The notes under the pieces were generated by a model. That model had not been told where the DNA came from. It searched no databases and worked only from the letters and a program-made list of their open reading frames with translations. DNA of 64,000 nt from Sclerotinia nivalis (lineage: Eukaryota; Ascomycota; Leotiomycetes; Helotiales; Sclerotiniaceae): the NCBI GenBank assembly GCA_029531795.1, contig JAPEIS010000012.1, forward strand, positions 2,356,001 through 2,420,000. Reading direction: 5' to 3'. Below are positions 35,570-48,020 of this stretch, in pieces (within the stretch, counting starts at the first letter, position 1; every line of letters starts with the position of its first letter). Both the position numbers and the translations under genes were made by a program.

Positions 35570-38500
35570 CAAGAATATTTTCTTTTAGTAATATTGCAAA
35601 AGAAGAAATACAAAAAGATTTTATATATACTATATTTGCAGAAAATATATATATCCTAATGATGGAATTGTTCATAATAGACTACAAAATCTCTATACCC
35701 TGATTGGATAACTATCAAGTATTCTAGGAAACTTCTAGATAGAATAAATTCTTTAAGGAATTTCAATAACGAATAGATTTTCAAAACTTTATAGAATAGG
35801 GGGATCATTGTCGACCATAATTTATCAATATTTTTCTGTTATGAATCTTTAATTTCTTTTCTGAATCCTGCATACATACAAGAAGTTTGATTCGGATTAT
35901 TCAAAGATAGTTCCTGCTTTCGTTGCTTTATTAGCTGCTTTATTCCTTGCTACATCTTTGTGCCCTAGAATTCATCGAATACGGATTATACTATACCTCC
36001 AATTTGATACCAATCTTCAAAAGAATATAAAGGTTTTTTGTAAGGAATCTATAAAACTTGAGAAAAATCGTATCACTACTTCGATATTATCAAGACAGAT
36101 TCAAATATTCGGGGTTATTCTGGTTTCTGGTAGAGCAATTGCAATTTTAAGATCTTCGAATGTTGTTTTAGTTTTTGTATTGTATACTTTTTTATATTTG
36201 TCTATTGCAAAACTGATTTTGTAAAGTTTGCGTTTATTCAGGTATTCAACAACATTATATTCTATATTTCCATTTGTTTGTTTTGATCCGTTAATGAAAA
36301 CCACAATATCGTTTTGTAGAAATAGGCTATAGAATTCATTGAAATCGTTCGCAATATTCCCTTTGCTTCGGTTGTTGAAACTATTTATACAATTCAGGGT
36401 TTGTTCCTTTGATTCAGTTTCTAGCTATTTCAGTATTGTTAAAGGATTGATCTATTTTGATAGTAAAAGGGATAGTATTCTTCTGGTATATCGGGTTTTG
36501 AATATATCCCAGTCTTCTCGTATCCAATCTGTTCTCCATATTAAAGGGTGATAAGGATCGAGTCTTTTTGTTCTAATCGTTGCTATTGTAACAATACTAT
36601 CGAATTCGATCTCAGGGGATTTGAGTCCTGATTCTCGATAGAGGATAATTGTATTTATTGTTTTCCAAGTTGATAGAATTGCTTTAGTACATTCTAGAAT
36701 CACTTTAGCTAAAATATTAATATAAATGTTTACTTTATTATTTATTCTATATTCTTTCCTAGAACATATCCTTCCCAGCCATCAGGTTTCTACTCTATAA
36801 TATATCTTTTTGAGTATACATACTTCGACTGTTTATCGAAGTAAATTGGCTAAAACGCCCCTTATCGAGTTGCTTAGAGATTTGAGAGCCTTAACAATTA
36901 TCATTGTCTTCGTTACAAGTTCTCTTATATACCATTTGAAGGAAAGTTTTTTGTTAAATAAGATTCCGAATTATTTAAAATATAATCTCCTGTTATTTAA
37001 TTCTTTAATCATAAGATTCCCTATTGGGATTATCGAAGTTATATTTGGGTTCTAATCCGTTCTTCGTTTTGAGAAATAGATCAGTTCGGATTTGCCCAAA
37101 TCAAAGATGATCCTTTCCGAAATACCCCAAAAGAGGATCTCGTTGATCGTAGAAGTGAGATATTTGGCGTTATCAGACAGGGAGTTTGAAACTGCTACAA
37201 TGGCAACATCATCTGTATATCCAAATTTGATTGTGTTTTTTCCCATTCTGAAGATCGGGGCGATATATAGTATAAAAAGAATTGGCAAAATAAAGGATCC
37301 TTGAAAAAACCCATAATCAATTTCCGTTTTTGGATCGATAATTCTGTTTAATCGGATCTATATAGATCTTTTTATAATAAAAAAAATTAACCATTTGATT
37401 AGATTATATAATTATCCTTATTTACACAATCTACATATAAGTCGATTTGGGAGGATTGTATCGAAAACTTTCTTGATGTTTAGTATCAATAAAGAAATTG
37501 ATTTATTTATACTAAGGGATTGTTCAATATCATAAATAAAACACATCATTAGATCAACTACTAATCTCAAGAGAAGGACTTCAAATTGATACATAGTTAT
37601 AACCTTGTAGATAACCAATATCCAGGATATCTATCTGATAACCAATCGTTCTAATCCCTTATCTAATACTGATAGAAGAACAATAAATCTGTACAATCTC
37701 GGGATCAATAAGTTTGCCTTATTAGACTTGAGTATGATAATTAGGATCGCGCTTCGAAAGAGTTTCGGGTAATAACTAATATCTAGATAATTGTAAAATA
37801 ATAAAATAATATATAATTCAATAAATAATTAGGCTTTCTTTAGTATTACTGTTAAAAACTCGTCTACCCCTGGAACTGTATTCCCTGCTTTAAAGATGAC
37901 ATCCTATATTAAAGAATTATTAATGATCGAAAAGGATAAGGAAATAAATGAAACTATAGAGCAATCGGTGGGGATATCTCCTATTTCAGTTGTTCTTTTT
38001 AGGAGATTGTTGATCAGGATTCTTTGTTTAGCTAAGGTAGCCGTTGCTGATAACAAATTAAACACCAAAGGGTTCTTCAAAAGGGATGAATGAAAGAACC
38101 CTGTAATCCTGTACCATCTAGTCATTGCAAAAATGTCTTTGGTGTATTGTACCTGATCCATTTTTGTACAATAGAAAGATCTCTATACTTTCCTGATTGT
38201 TTTTCTGAATTCGTTTTTATTTAATAGCTGATAATAGTATTAAATACAAGCATCGCTGTATTCAGTATTCCACCACAATTGTCCTTTGTTTTGACCTGTT
38301 GTTCTTTTGGCTGTTCTATTATAAGTATTATAGATTATCGATATTAAGTTTTCAGTATACAAATCAAGGTCCTATTCATTTCTTAAGGCCTCTTTGACCA
38401 TAATCAAATTCGTTTCCAGGAAAAGTTTGAAAAAAATAAAATCCAGGCTTTTGAGCCTTAACCGTCCTATAATGTATTATTGTTCTGTTTCCTAAAGGAT

Positions 38501-39178
38501 TTCAGTTATAAATAGAAAGTGATCCAATATAATATCCAGATAGATTACTACCCTTGTATTGAATCCCATTTGAGTTAGTACATTGGAACCGAAAGCTAGG
38601 TTTAGGACATTGCCAACTATGTGTATAGATTTGTCAATCTCAGATGAAAAGATCAATTGTAAGTTGTCCAGCCATTTGGTAAAAAGAAAGACTCCTGAAA
38701 AGTGAATACCTTCGTAGAAAGATTGTTAGAAAGGATATAACAAATTAAAATCTCTACATAGGAATATATTTCCTGTAAAGAAAGTGTTTGGAATATTCAT
38801 AAAAGTTTGAATAATTAATTATACCCGGGTTGAAGTTCTACAAAAGGAGTTATATATATTAATAATATTGATTTTGTAATTGGGTTTGTCTTCCAATTGG
38901 AGGAAAAGTATATCCGAAAGGGAGTATAGGTCTTCTATGAAAAATTTGATTTGAATAATGAAAATGCCTAATTCTTTGCGAATATATAAGATCACTCTAG
39001 AACGTCCGCTTTCTTCCCAATTGTCCATAGGAGAGTAACACTGATACACTAGATACCACTTGATTAACCGACGAGAAAGGTCTTATAATATATATAATTC
39101 CTGTATAAAAATAATATCGATATTTTCATTATATACTATTGAAAGTGCTATTTCGTATACAATTATACTTCTGCCCAT
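35570..39178 (-). pseudogene. LINE ORF2: endonuclease, reverse transcriptase, RNase H; stop-riddled
   Basis: One frame (ATG at 39178) carries the APE-type endonuclease start (MGRSIIVYEIALSIVY, IDIIFIQELYI) and ECYSPMDNW-like sequence at about 39020. Next is a linker with RWYRITGFFHSSLLKNPL (38.1 kb), then RT pieces: VFDTILPNRLI (37.45 kb), YGFFQGSFILPILFILY (37.3 kb) and the catalytic YTDD (FGYTDDVAIVAVSNS, 37.2 kb). An RNase H domain is near 36.3-35.9 kb (VFINGSKQTNGN, then ILGHKDVARNKAANKA). The YTDD is intact here, unlike in the copy at 49.4 kb. Many TAA/TAG codons sit where CAA, CAG or TGG would be expected. Left boundary approximate. Not functional. Confidence 0.88.
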
Positions 39179-39743
39179 ATTAATTTGAAAAATGGAAAGA
39201 TACTATTTACTCATTATTATACAAATTAAAGAATTCAATCGCCTCTGAAATAGCAAATCTGGTGAAGCAGATCGTAGATGGAGGCACTCTCAAAGGGAAT
39301 TGTAGGAAAAAGGTACAAGATCTAAAGGGAGTGGGTTCTTCCGCTGTAATGTTTATATCGTCGATTGGTTTAAAGGTTATTGCTGTTTTTGGTACCGAAA
39401 TATATCCAGTTTTGTTTCGGGTATTACCTATAACAAAGCTTGCTGTTCTTTTGACTTCACTTTTTTATTCTTTAGTGAAACTTTTCCCTTGATTAGCATA
39501 GAAGGAGCATTTTTTATCATCTGCTGCGTGTAAACCATAACAATACAAACAACAAAGTAAACAGGCATGTTTGCCTTTATCACGGTGAGGGAAAAGGTAT
39601 GTGTAGGTTTGATCTATTGTTGTACTACGAGGAGGAGAAGAAGGTCAAGGAGGTGACCTGACTATATAGAAGTGAGTGTATGCATGTGTGCCTAAGGCAC
39701 ACATGATCACGTGCAGGTGAAGGGAGATGAACCCGTAACAGCC

Positions 39744-40625
39744 TTATATATCGCATCTATTCGAATATTCGTATTCCTTATAATCTGTAATACCGCAAAA
39801 ACAGCATTTGTTGGCCTTGATATAGCTTCTTTCGTTATACCAATTCCAGCATTTGCTACATTGAATGATCTTGTGCTTTCGGACTATTAATCGGGCGGTA
39901 ATTGTATATCCGAAAATATATAAGATTTTCGGGATTTGTTCCATTTTGGTGTTGTATGGAAAGTTGACGAACCAGTCGCAGATCGAGTTGGATTCGTCTA
40001 CTTTGCTGTTTGGTATTTCTACAATTGAAAATAAAATGATATATATTAGTTCCTTAATAACTGTAGATAGCATTTCTAGTACCACATCATCGACCGTATA
40101 TTGATTGTCTTCGAAATACCCAATTCGTTTGGAAATGTTGGAGATCCAATATAAAAGTTATTGTATATTTCGTTCTACTCATACTTTCCCAACCGAAAAA
40201 TCAAAATAGATACAGATAATCTGTATTTGTGATTTCAATATATTGATAGAATCTAGTTTGTAGGAGCAAAATGCAAATCCTGATTTTGTATATTGTACTT
40301 CTTTAAAGACTGCACTATATACTTCTAATTGATTCTTGAGGTTGGTATAAATAACATAAACATACATATCCCTCGCCGGGTAATTGGATGGAAATCGAAC
40401 AAAGAATCTATTATCCTTATCGTTTCTTCGAATATTTTTATCTTTTGTAATCGAAAACTTGTCCTTGAGTTTTTCTGTTTCGTTTGATATAGAGGTTGCA
40501 GCTTTTGTGTATATAGTTTTAGTATTGGTCTGAAAGAACTGAAAAGTAAAAAAAGGAATTCTAGTAATTATGAATCTCACAGATATTATACTAAAGATAA
40601 ATACTTGAAAGTGGCTCGTTGCCAT
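39744..40625 (-). pseudogene. LINE ORF1 (nucleic-acid-binding, zinc-knuckle) remnant
   Basis: The ATG at 40625 (MATSHFQVFIFSI) opens a frame broken by stops near 40179; the same frame reopens to 39744. The distal part has cysteine pairs resembling CCHC knuckles (IIQCSKCWNWYNERS, then NKCCFCGITDYK, then a final Cys before the stop), as in Tad-type ORF1 proteins that package LINE RNA. It ends about 560 bp before ORF2. Confidence 0.7.
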
Positions 40626-40961
40626 AGATATGAATTCGTTACTGAATTTACCTAAGGCCTCTTTTAAATATCGAGGGAGGCTATAATTGTTGATACAGTA
40701 TTAATCCAGGAATTTGGCAATTGAATCGAAGAGGGATTGCCTTTCAAACGCTCTAGTAGAAACTACTACAATAGATTTTGTTAGAACTTTCTAAAGAAGT
40801 CCTTCGAAAATGATGGATAGTGTTATGAATAATGATTTTTTTTTTTTTGATTTTATTACAATACCCAGGGGGCAGCACTGTTTCGTAATGTAAAGTATAA
40901 AATAAACAATATAATTATAATCGATTTCTCTTCTGATAAAGAGAAAAATCGTAAAAGTTGA

Positions 40962-40974
40962 TGATCATGAATGT
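40962..40974. repeat. 13-bp target-site duplication, right copy
   Basis: Identical to 34996-35008. The next base begins the 3' tail of another LINE fragment, so the full-length LINE landed immediately beside an older one. Confidence 0.8.
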
Positions 40975-41700
40975 ATATATGTATGTGGTATTTTTCGTCC
41001 GAGGCTCTGTACGAAGCACAGACCTCAAATTCCCAATTGGGACAAAAAACGTTAAGGGAGGAAAACCCCTGGGTTTCTAACTAGCTAATCTAAGTTTACT
41101 AGTATTATATATACTAAATGCTTCAACAAAGTTTATATGATTGTTGTTGCGTATTGAGTTAATCCTTTGAATAGATATTTCAGTTGTTTTTTATAATACA
41201 ATTAGATCCTTCGATTTCTAATTTTCTTTTCTCTTCTTCGTTATCGCAATCGAGCTTTTTAATATGTTTTGTTAATATAAAAGTTTTTTTTTTTTTTTTT
41301 TAAAGTTTATATAAATTCAATCGAATCAAAATCCAATGCCTTATATAAAAAAAAACCCAAAAATAAAATAAAATAAAAATAAAAATCAAAGCAATCCTTC
41401 AATCTATAAATTGTACAAAGAATCGAGAATATATATCCTAATAGAATCTTGTAGATTTGAACCAAATTGTTAATTTCGTTGTTCCTTCTATACTTCTCAA
41501 AAGATAGGGGATAATTTCAGATGGTAATAGTTTTGAAAAGGCTTTTTGAGCATTTCCAATTTTACAAAAGTAAAAATGAAGAGGGGATTTTCTTTTTCTA
41601 TATGAGTATAATATATAAGTATCTTCGTGATTGAATCGATTATGATATACTACGAAATCGCTGTATTAAGATTTAGTTGCTAGGATGTATTCTAATATTA
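40975..41700 (-). mobile_element. 5'-truncated LINE fragment of a second family
   Basis: Minus orientation. The 3' end at the left has a GT/AT-rich tail, then a block shared in inverted orientation with 49200-49330 (TCGTCCGAGGCTC, CAAATTCCCAATTGGGA, AACCCCTGGGTTTC). Further right is an 18-nt T run (about 41284-41301) and a remnant of the RNase H-end coding part (about 41590-41480, minus strand; SPLHFYF and PYLLRSIEG by translation). The right boundary is approximate. Confidence 0.65.
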
Positions 41701-41781
41701 TTTGTGTGACGATCCTGTTATTCTATTATGCCATAAATGCCTTAGGCCATTCTTTTGGCTTTTGGTCCCCTCCGAAGGGAC
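41701..41781. mobile_element. Short LINE 3'-end fragment with a perfect GC hairpin, the Gypsy target
   Basis: About 80 bp starting with a TGTGTG run and ending in the stem GGTCCC...GGGACC (41764-41782). The same stem recurs at about 51813-51831 on the other side of the Gypsy element, so the target was LINE 3' UTR-like sequence holding two such hairpins. Orientation and parent element are inferred. Confidence 0.45.
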
Positions 41782-41786
41782 CAAAA
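41782..41786. repeat. 5-bp target-site duplication of the Gypsy element (left)
   Basis: CAAAA precedes the left LTR; the same five bases follow the right LTR at 51754-51758. Confidence 0.8.
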
Positions 41787-42280
41787 TGTTACGCCGCTAC
41801 AATCCTTTATCACTAAGAAGTGATCAAGGGATTTATAGAAAGGCTGTGGTGGTTTCTACTAAAGATCAAATAGGGGTTTGGTGAGAATGAAAGATATAAC
41901 GATTGTATTGTATAGTAACTATAGTGTTTAAACTAATGATTGTTCTTGAATACGAAGTTTTACAAATAAAGGAATCCATTTTGCTTATATAGACCTTCGT
42001 ATTTGGGAGTTCTAGGAGCCTTCAAAGCTTCAATGCTTTGGGAGCGTTGGGAGTTTTCGAAACTTTAATGTTTTAGGAGCGTTGGGAGTCTTCGAAATTT
42101 TAATGCTTTAGGAGTGTTGAGAGTTTTCGAAATTCTAATGTTCTATACTCTATTATATAATTTGATACTAATATGATTTGTGTTTGTTTGTTTTTATGAC
42201 TATTTTAATCTTATACTAATCCGATCAAATCATAATGTGTATTTATACGATTGGTTATTGTAAGATTTGTAATTGTAATA
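41787..42280 (-). repeat. Gypsy 3' LTR (494 bp), uninterrupted copy
   Basis: Starts TGTTACGCCGCTACAATCC and ends GTAATA. It aligns over its whole length with the split LTR at 48021-48440/51680-51753, which is also 494 bp. Differences are mainly C/T and G/A. It holds three or more degenerate copies of a roughly 40-bp unit (GGGAG...TTCGAA...AATG) at about 42006-42140, repeated likewise in the other LTR. It supplies the empty-site sequence for the LINE insertions. Confidence 0.9.
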
Positions 42281-42463
42281 TTATCCTTTATTTAGGCTAA
42301 AGCTTGTTTCAAGTTTATAAGGCGGGGCTATATTCTGAAGAAAAGTACAAAACTCTCTTTTCCCATTATATCTTCCTTCAAAATTAAGAAATCCCTATCT
42401 TCTGCTCGAAAACGTTCCGAATAGATTCTTCTGGTTCAATCTATCAATAATTGTGGAGTTGAA

Positions 42464-42979
42464 ATGTCTTTCTGTTTTTATTGTTGTAATGAAAAACTTC
42501 GTTGTGTGAAAGACGTTAATAATCCTCAACGTTCTCATTGTTCCGAGTATGTTCTGGTTAGAATTCCCTGTGATGCCGAATTTCCTTTGGAAGAAGATTA
42601 GGATTGGGAAGTGCTTTGTGTTTCGGATTGAGTTTCTCTAAATAAACAAGAAAAGAAATTAAATCGTGAAGAGGAAAAAACGTTTGCTAAAATTTTGTAT
42701 TTGTATAAACAAAAGAAATTCTTATACGATTGTAGAAAACGGATGGCCGATTGTGGCCTTAAATATTTGGATGAATTAGATGTTTTGAAAAAGAAAGAAC
42801 AATTGGCAAAAGAACAAATAGAGAAGGAAAAAGCAAGCAGAAATACTTTCGGTCCTAGTAATACTTTGTTCGATCTTTTGGAAGGTTTCGATTCTTTATC
42901 TTTTTCGAATCCCTTTGATCCTTTCTGGGTAGATCCGGATATCGTTGGTGGAATGTTTGTAGCTTTTCAAGGCAATTAA
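42464..42979 (+). pseudogene. Antisense reading frame inside the Gypsy element
   Basis: An ATG at 42464 opens a frame running to the stop at 42977-42979 (172 codons). It is broken only by TAG at 42599 and TGA at 42629, both explicable as single C-to-T or G-to-A changes. It runs opposite to gag-pol and overlaps its 3' end by about 130 bp. The product has a Cys-rich start (MSFCFYCCNEKLRCV, then HCSEY), a charged coiled-coil-like centre (LDVLKKKEQLAKEQIEKEK) and an aromatic-rich end (SNPFDPFWVDPD). Codon-like composition and the absence of indels argue for a real former gene. Extra reading frames have been reported in some fungal Gypsy elements; I cannot say whether this is one of them. Confidence 0.6.
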
Positions 42980-45900
42980 GATTCTTCTTGGGTTTCTAAG
43001 TGTTTTCTGAATATGGGTAATCGAGTTATTTGATTAAATACTTTATTGTGTTTCTGATATATTTGCAATTTAGTATTGTTTCGATATTGTATTTGGTATT
43101 CGGATTGATGGGTTCGATTATGGTCTCTGGTGTGTTCGGTGCTTTTGGTGGTGTTAGTTCGAGTAAGGATATATGGAATATTGGGTGGATATTCATGGTA
43201 TTTGGTAGCTTCAATTTGAAATTGACAGGTTCTACTATTTCTTTGATTTCGAATGGTTCTAGTTTTTTGTGATCTAGTTTATCGTTTGATCGTTGTGTTT
43301 GAATGTTTCTTCGAATTAAATAAACTTTATCCCTTTTTTTAAGAGTAGGTTTTATACTTTGTGATTTGTTGTAATATGTGGTTGTTCTCAAGGCTATGAA
43401 CTGCAGATCCAATGAGAGCTGTTTATGTAGTTCCTTGATTTCCAATATATCTTTTATAGCTTCGTTGGTATTCGCTGTTTGTGGGAATGGTGAATGGTAG
43501 GTTAATGGAGTATATCCATAGTTAGTGTATGTTGGCGTTATTTTTGTTGTTTCTGTCTTCGATGTATTATATACGAATTGAGCTAAGGGTAGTAATTCAA
43601 TCCAATCGTTTTGTTTATAGTTGATGTAACAACGTAGATAAGCTTCCATTATCTAATTTAGATGTTCTGTTTGGTTATTTGTTTAAAAGTGAAACACAGT
43701 AGATAGTTTGCGTTTGATTTTAAGCAATGCTATAAGAGTGATCCAGAATTTTGATGTAAAAAGTTTATCCCTATCTGAAATTATTTTTTCTGGTATATTA
43801 TGAATGTTGATTATGTTTTGTAGGAATACATAAACCAGATTATCTGTCGTTTATTTCTCACAGAATAATATTATATAGGCGAATTTCGTTAATCTATCTG
43901 TTACTACTAGAATGGAATCGTATTCCTTTAGTATAACTGGTTCTTTGGATATAGATAATTTCACTACGAAATCCTATACGATGGATTTCCACAATTGAGT
44001 AGGTAATTCAGGGGTCTTGAGTTGATTATATGGAGTATGCCTAGCGGTTTTGTTCTGTATGTAGGTATCGCAGTTCCCAATTACTTTCTCAATTGTAGTT
44101 CTTATTTTTGGAAAGTAAACTTCTTTCTTGATTCTAGCAAAGGTTCTAGTTACTTCTTAATGTTTATGAGCTGGAAGTTTGTATTGTTCTCGAATATATC
44201 TTTCAGTTAATCTAGAAGGTATATATAATTTATTATAGAAATATATAAACTCTTTATCGATGCTGAATCCCTTTTCTAAATTGTCCATATTCTTAAGGAT
44301 TCGTTTTGCAATAGCATCTTGTTCATATTCTGCTTTCAATTGTTTCTTGATTGTGTTGTAATTAACTTTAAAAGAAGCAGCGAGTTGTAGTTTGTTGTAT
44401 ATTAATACGTTATCTTTTTCCTTTAAGATTGTATATATTTCGTATACTTTATTTTGTAAATATTCTGGTTTTCTATTGAGAGTGTTGGTTTTGGCGTTTT
44501 CTGTTCCTTTGATATATGAAATGCGAAAATTGTAGGCAACTATAGTTTCGAATTATCTGATCTACTATCTGTTTAATTCCTTTGTTGTAGTAAAATAAAC
44601 TAAGTTCTTATGATCGATATATACCTACACCGTATATTTCGATCCTTCCAAATAGATTCTTTATTCCCTAAATGCTTTGATTATAGTTAACAACTTTTTA
44701 TCGTAAATCTTATAATTCAATTCTGCTGGCGATAGTTTACAGGAATAGTAGGCTATTGATTGTTATTTCTTATTCACTTTTGGCTGGTTTAATATTGCTT
44801 CCAGAGTATAGTCCAAAGAATCGGTTTCGATTTCAATTGGTAATTCAGGGTCAAATGATAAAAGTATTGGTTTTTTCATAAAGGCTTGCTTGAGTAGTTC
44901 GAAAGCTTTCTGTGCTTTTTCTATCCATTGAAACTCTCCCTGATTCTTCTTGGTTATTTCGGATATCGGAGTTATTATTTTCGAATAATCTTTAATGAAT
45001 CTGTGATAGAAGTTGGCAAATCCTAGAAAGGATTGTACTTCTTTAACGTTTGTAGGCTGATTCCATTCTTGAATAGTCTGTAATTTGTCTGAATTTATCT
45101 TGAGTCCTTCTGGAAAGATTGTATAGCTTAAAAACTCTGTTTCCGTGATGTGGAATATATATTTGTTGGGTTTGCATTGAAGGTTTGTTTCTTCCAAGTA
45201 TGCTAAAATATTGCTGACATCTTGAATGTGTTGTTCCAGAATCTCCGAATAGATCAATATATCGTCCAAATAATAAATACAACAAATATCGAGGTACTTT
45301 TTTAATACGTTGTTTATCAAATACATATATGTTGCTAATGCATTGGTTAACCCAAATGGCATAACTTGATACTCGTATAGTCCGTATCGAGTTCTGAATA
45401 TTGTTTTCCATTTTTCATTTTTTTTCATTCTGATTAGATGGAAACCGTTTTGTAAATCAAACTTGGAGAAGATTTTAGCTTTCCTTAATCGATCTTTCAA
45501 TTCTGTAGCTAATGGAAGTGGATATCGATCTTTGATTGTTATATCGTTGAGTTTGTGGTAATCTATGTATAGTTTTTTGGTTCTATCCTTTTTAAGTGTG
45601 TATAATATAGGGCTAGCTGTTTGTAAGGTGGATTCTCTGATCCATTCTTTCTTTAAACTGTCGTTAATGTATTCCTTGAGCGTTTTCAAGTCTTCTTTTG
45701 ATATTTGATAAATAGGCCCAAATGAAAGCATCTTTCTTTCCGTTAGTATTATTTTGTGATCCTATGGTTTGTGTTCTGATAAAGCCTCGTAGTCTTTTCT
45801 TTTCTTGAAAAGTTTTGTGTATTTCCTATACTCCATTGGTATATCTATCAATGAGGGATCCTGGATTTGGTATTTTATATCGATGAGGTTGTTCGTCTTC

Positions 45901-47966
45901 AATTTTCTAAAGCGTATGTTCAGTTTTGTAGACTCGTGTGTATCTCGATGATCGCAATCGTATTGGTCGAGTATCAAAGTTCCTCGATTCCAATTAATAT
46001 TGGGGTTGTGCTGTATCAATTATGGTATGCCCAATATGACCTGGTGATTCCCTAATAGAATTACGTCAAGCTATATGAACTTGTGATGTTCATTTATCTG
46101 TATTTCTGTTGGTTTGGTCTTCATTCGTATTATCTCATTTTCAGTATCAATTAGTTGTCTGTCTACTAATTGCAATGTATATAGGTGTTTCTTTGTTTGG
46201 AATCTTATATCAGCTTCTTATGTAGCTTCTTGTGCGATAAAATTTCTGGTTGTTTTAGAGTCTATTATAGCTCTGAGCCGGTGCTTATTGATTATAATCA
46301 TCAGGTTGATTTGTCTGTTGTGTTTTGTAGCGTTTAATTGTCTATTTTGATTTGTTCGATTGTTTTGGTCAATTTGGTCAATTTGGTCAATTTGGTTAAT
46401 TAAGTGATTTAACTGATTCGATGGAGAAACATTCCAATAATCTTCTTTCTTATCGTTTGTAATTGTTTGACCAACTAAAATCTCGTTGTCGAGTATGTTT
46501 TTCTATTTGGTGGTTAGAGGTAGTCCTTGTATAACTCAAAGAAAATGTTCTGTTGTTTATAAAGATTGTATAATTTGGGTTTACACCAAATATTCATTCT
46601 CTACCTATCGTACTAAATGTGTCTTATATATAGGATGATTAATATTGTGATGAGAGTAAATGACTTCCCATATTTCTCCTGGTTTAGGTATTTTCATATG
46701 GTGATATGAGGTTTTTTCGACAAAGGAGGAATTAATTGTAATTTTATATTATAAGATTCTATACTTATCGATGATTCTTGCTTTATAAGTTTCTCTTTCT
46801 ACAACGTTTTTCATATTTAGATCGTCGTTATGAATTCCTTCATTTGTTTCTCCAAATTTCCAAATTCGACGATTCCATTCGTCGATATACTGTATAGTCC
46901 AAAGTTCCCCTGAACTTGGTTTTCGATTGATCCACAAAATTGATTCTTCTTCTGAATCTTTTGATTCTTCGAATTGATTATCTTTTAGTTGTTCTTTAAA
47001 ATCTAAGTCTATGTAATTTAGAGCGTATAACTAAAATGCGAATGTTGTATTGAGTTGCTTCTTGCCCTTTCAAGGTTTCTTATTCCGATTGAAGTTTCCT
47101 TGTTTCTTTTAGCAATGAATTGCAGCTCTATGTTTTGATTGTTTGCATTCGAAGTATAACTTCTCATTTCTACGTCTATTTATTTCTTCCTTGGATGGCT
47201 TTCCTCGGATGATAGTATCCAGCTTTATCGGATCTCCATAGCTTTCATTTCTAGCTTGATATCGTTTTTCTTCATTTCGTTTGTAATTCTGATCTGAATA
47301 GTTTTGGAACTTCTTGTTTCGCTGATATTCGTAAAACCGATTATCGATCTTAATTGCGAGTTCTATCATTTCGTTGATATTTGTGGACTCGATGCTTCTT
47401 ACAAATTCCAACTTTATATGATCTTTGAAACCGCGATGGAAATAACTTAGCAAAGCCTATTGATCCTATCCAATTTGATTAGCATATCGTCTAAATTCCG
47501 TAGCATAATTGATCGCTGCTCCGGTTTGTTTTAAAGCAAATAGGTTTCGTTCGGCTATCTTAACTTCATCGATATCCCCAAATACTCGTCCGATTTCTCT
47601 TTTAAATCCTGCAAAGCTTTCGAAAATGGTTCGTATGATTGTTATACAATAATCTCCAGACTTGATAAAGTAATCTTTGAGATAAAATTGAATCCATTTG
47701 GTTGTTTCTTTATGAAGGTAAAAGAAGGCATACAGATTATAACTATCGAGAGTTACAAATTTAACAATATTGAATTTGGGGTGCATTTCGATTTGGAATA
47801 GAAAGGTTTCGAATTCCCTTCGATTGCCATGATACTTATCGGGCACTGCTACTCGTAAAGTTTCCATGATCTATACTGGGACAGAATCGGCATCTGATAG
47901 CTCGACATCACTGTCGTTGTTGTTATTGTTCGAAGGGGTACTGATGACGAGGTCTTGCGAAAACAT
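42850..47966 (-). pseudogene. Gypsy gag-pol polyprotein in one frame, inactivated by stop codons
   Basis: From ATG 47966 (MFSQDLVISTPSNNNNND) the pieces starting at 47867, 47453, 46937, 46019, 45731, 44339 and 43649 all share one frame, so gag and pol form a single frame of about 1,700 codons broken by stops, not indels. Order: gag (METLRVAVPDKYHGNRREF; a degenerate CX2C...H...C knuckle, YFECKQSKHRAAIHC); protease region; RT with FSKFDLQNGFHLIRMK, YQVMPFGLTNA and the catalytic YLDDILIYS; RNase H near 44.8 kb; integrase core (LLPLAQFVYNTSKTETT); and a chromodomain (ETILNCKYIRNTIKYLIK, then a stop where the conserved Trp belongs). It ends near 42850. Not functional. Confidence 0.9.
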
Positions 47967-48020
47967 AGTTCGAAATGAAACATACCAAATCAGTATTTGA
48001 GCTAGTAAAAATACTCAAAA

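Larger units (their letters stand above)
35009..40961 (-). mobile_element. Near full-length LINE (non-LTR retrotransposon, Tad-like), RIP-decayed
   Basis: A 5.95-kb minus-strand element with its 3' end at the left. It holds, in transcription order, an ORF1 with zinc knuckle remnants (40625-39744) and an ORF2 with endonuclease, reverse transcriptase and RNase H (39178 to about 35570). A 26-nt poly-A (T run 35310-35335) follows, then about 300 bp of 3' UTR ending in a (AC)n tail (GT run about 35009-35022). Perfect 13-bp target duplications flank it. Two GC-rich hairpins survive in the 3' UTR, including GGGGAC-GAA-GTCCCC at 35045-35059. Decay is mostly stop codons rather than indels: ORF2 pieces at 39049, 38161, 37618, 37288, 36703 and 36304 all lie in one frame. 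A second, truncated copy lies at 49356-51667. Confidence 0.9.
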
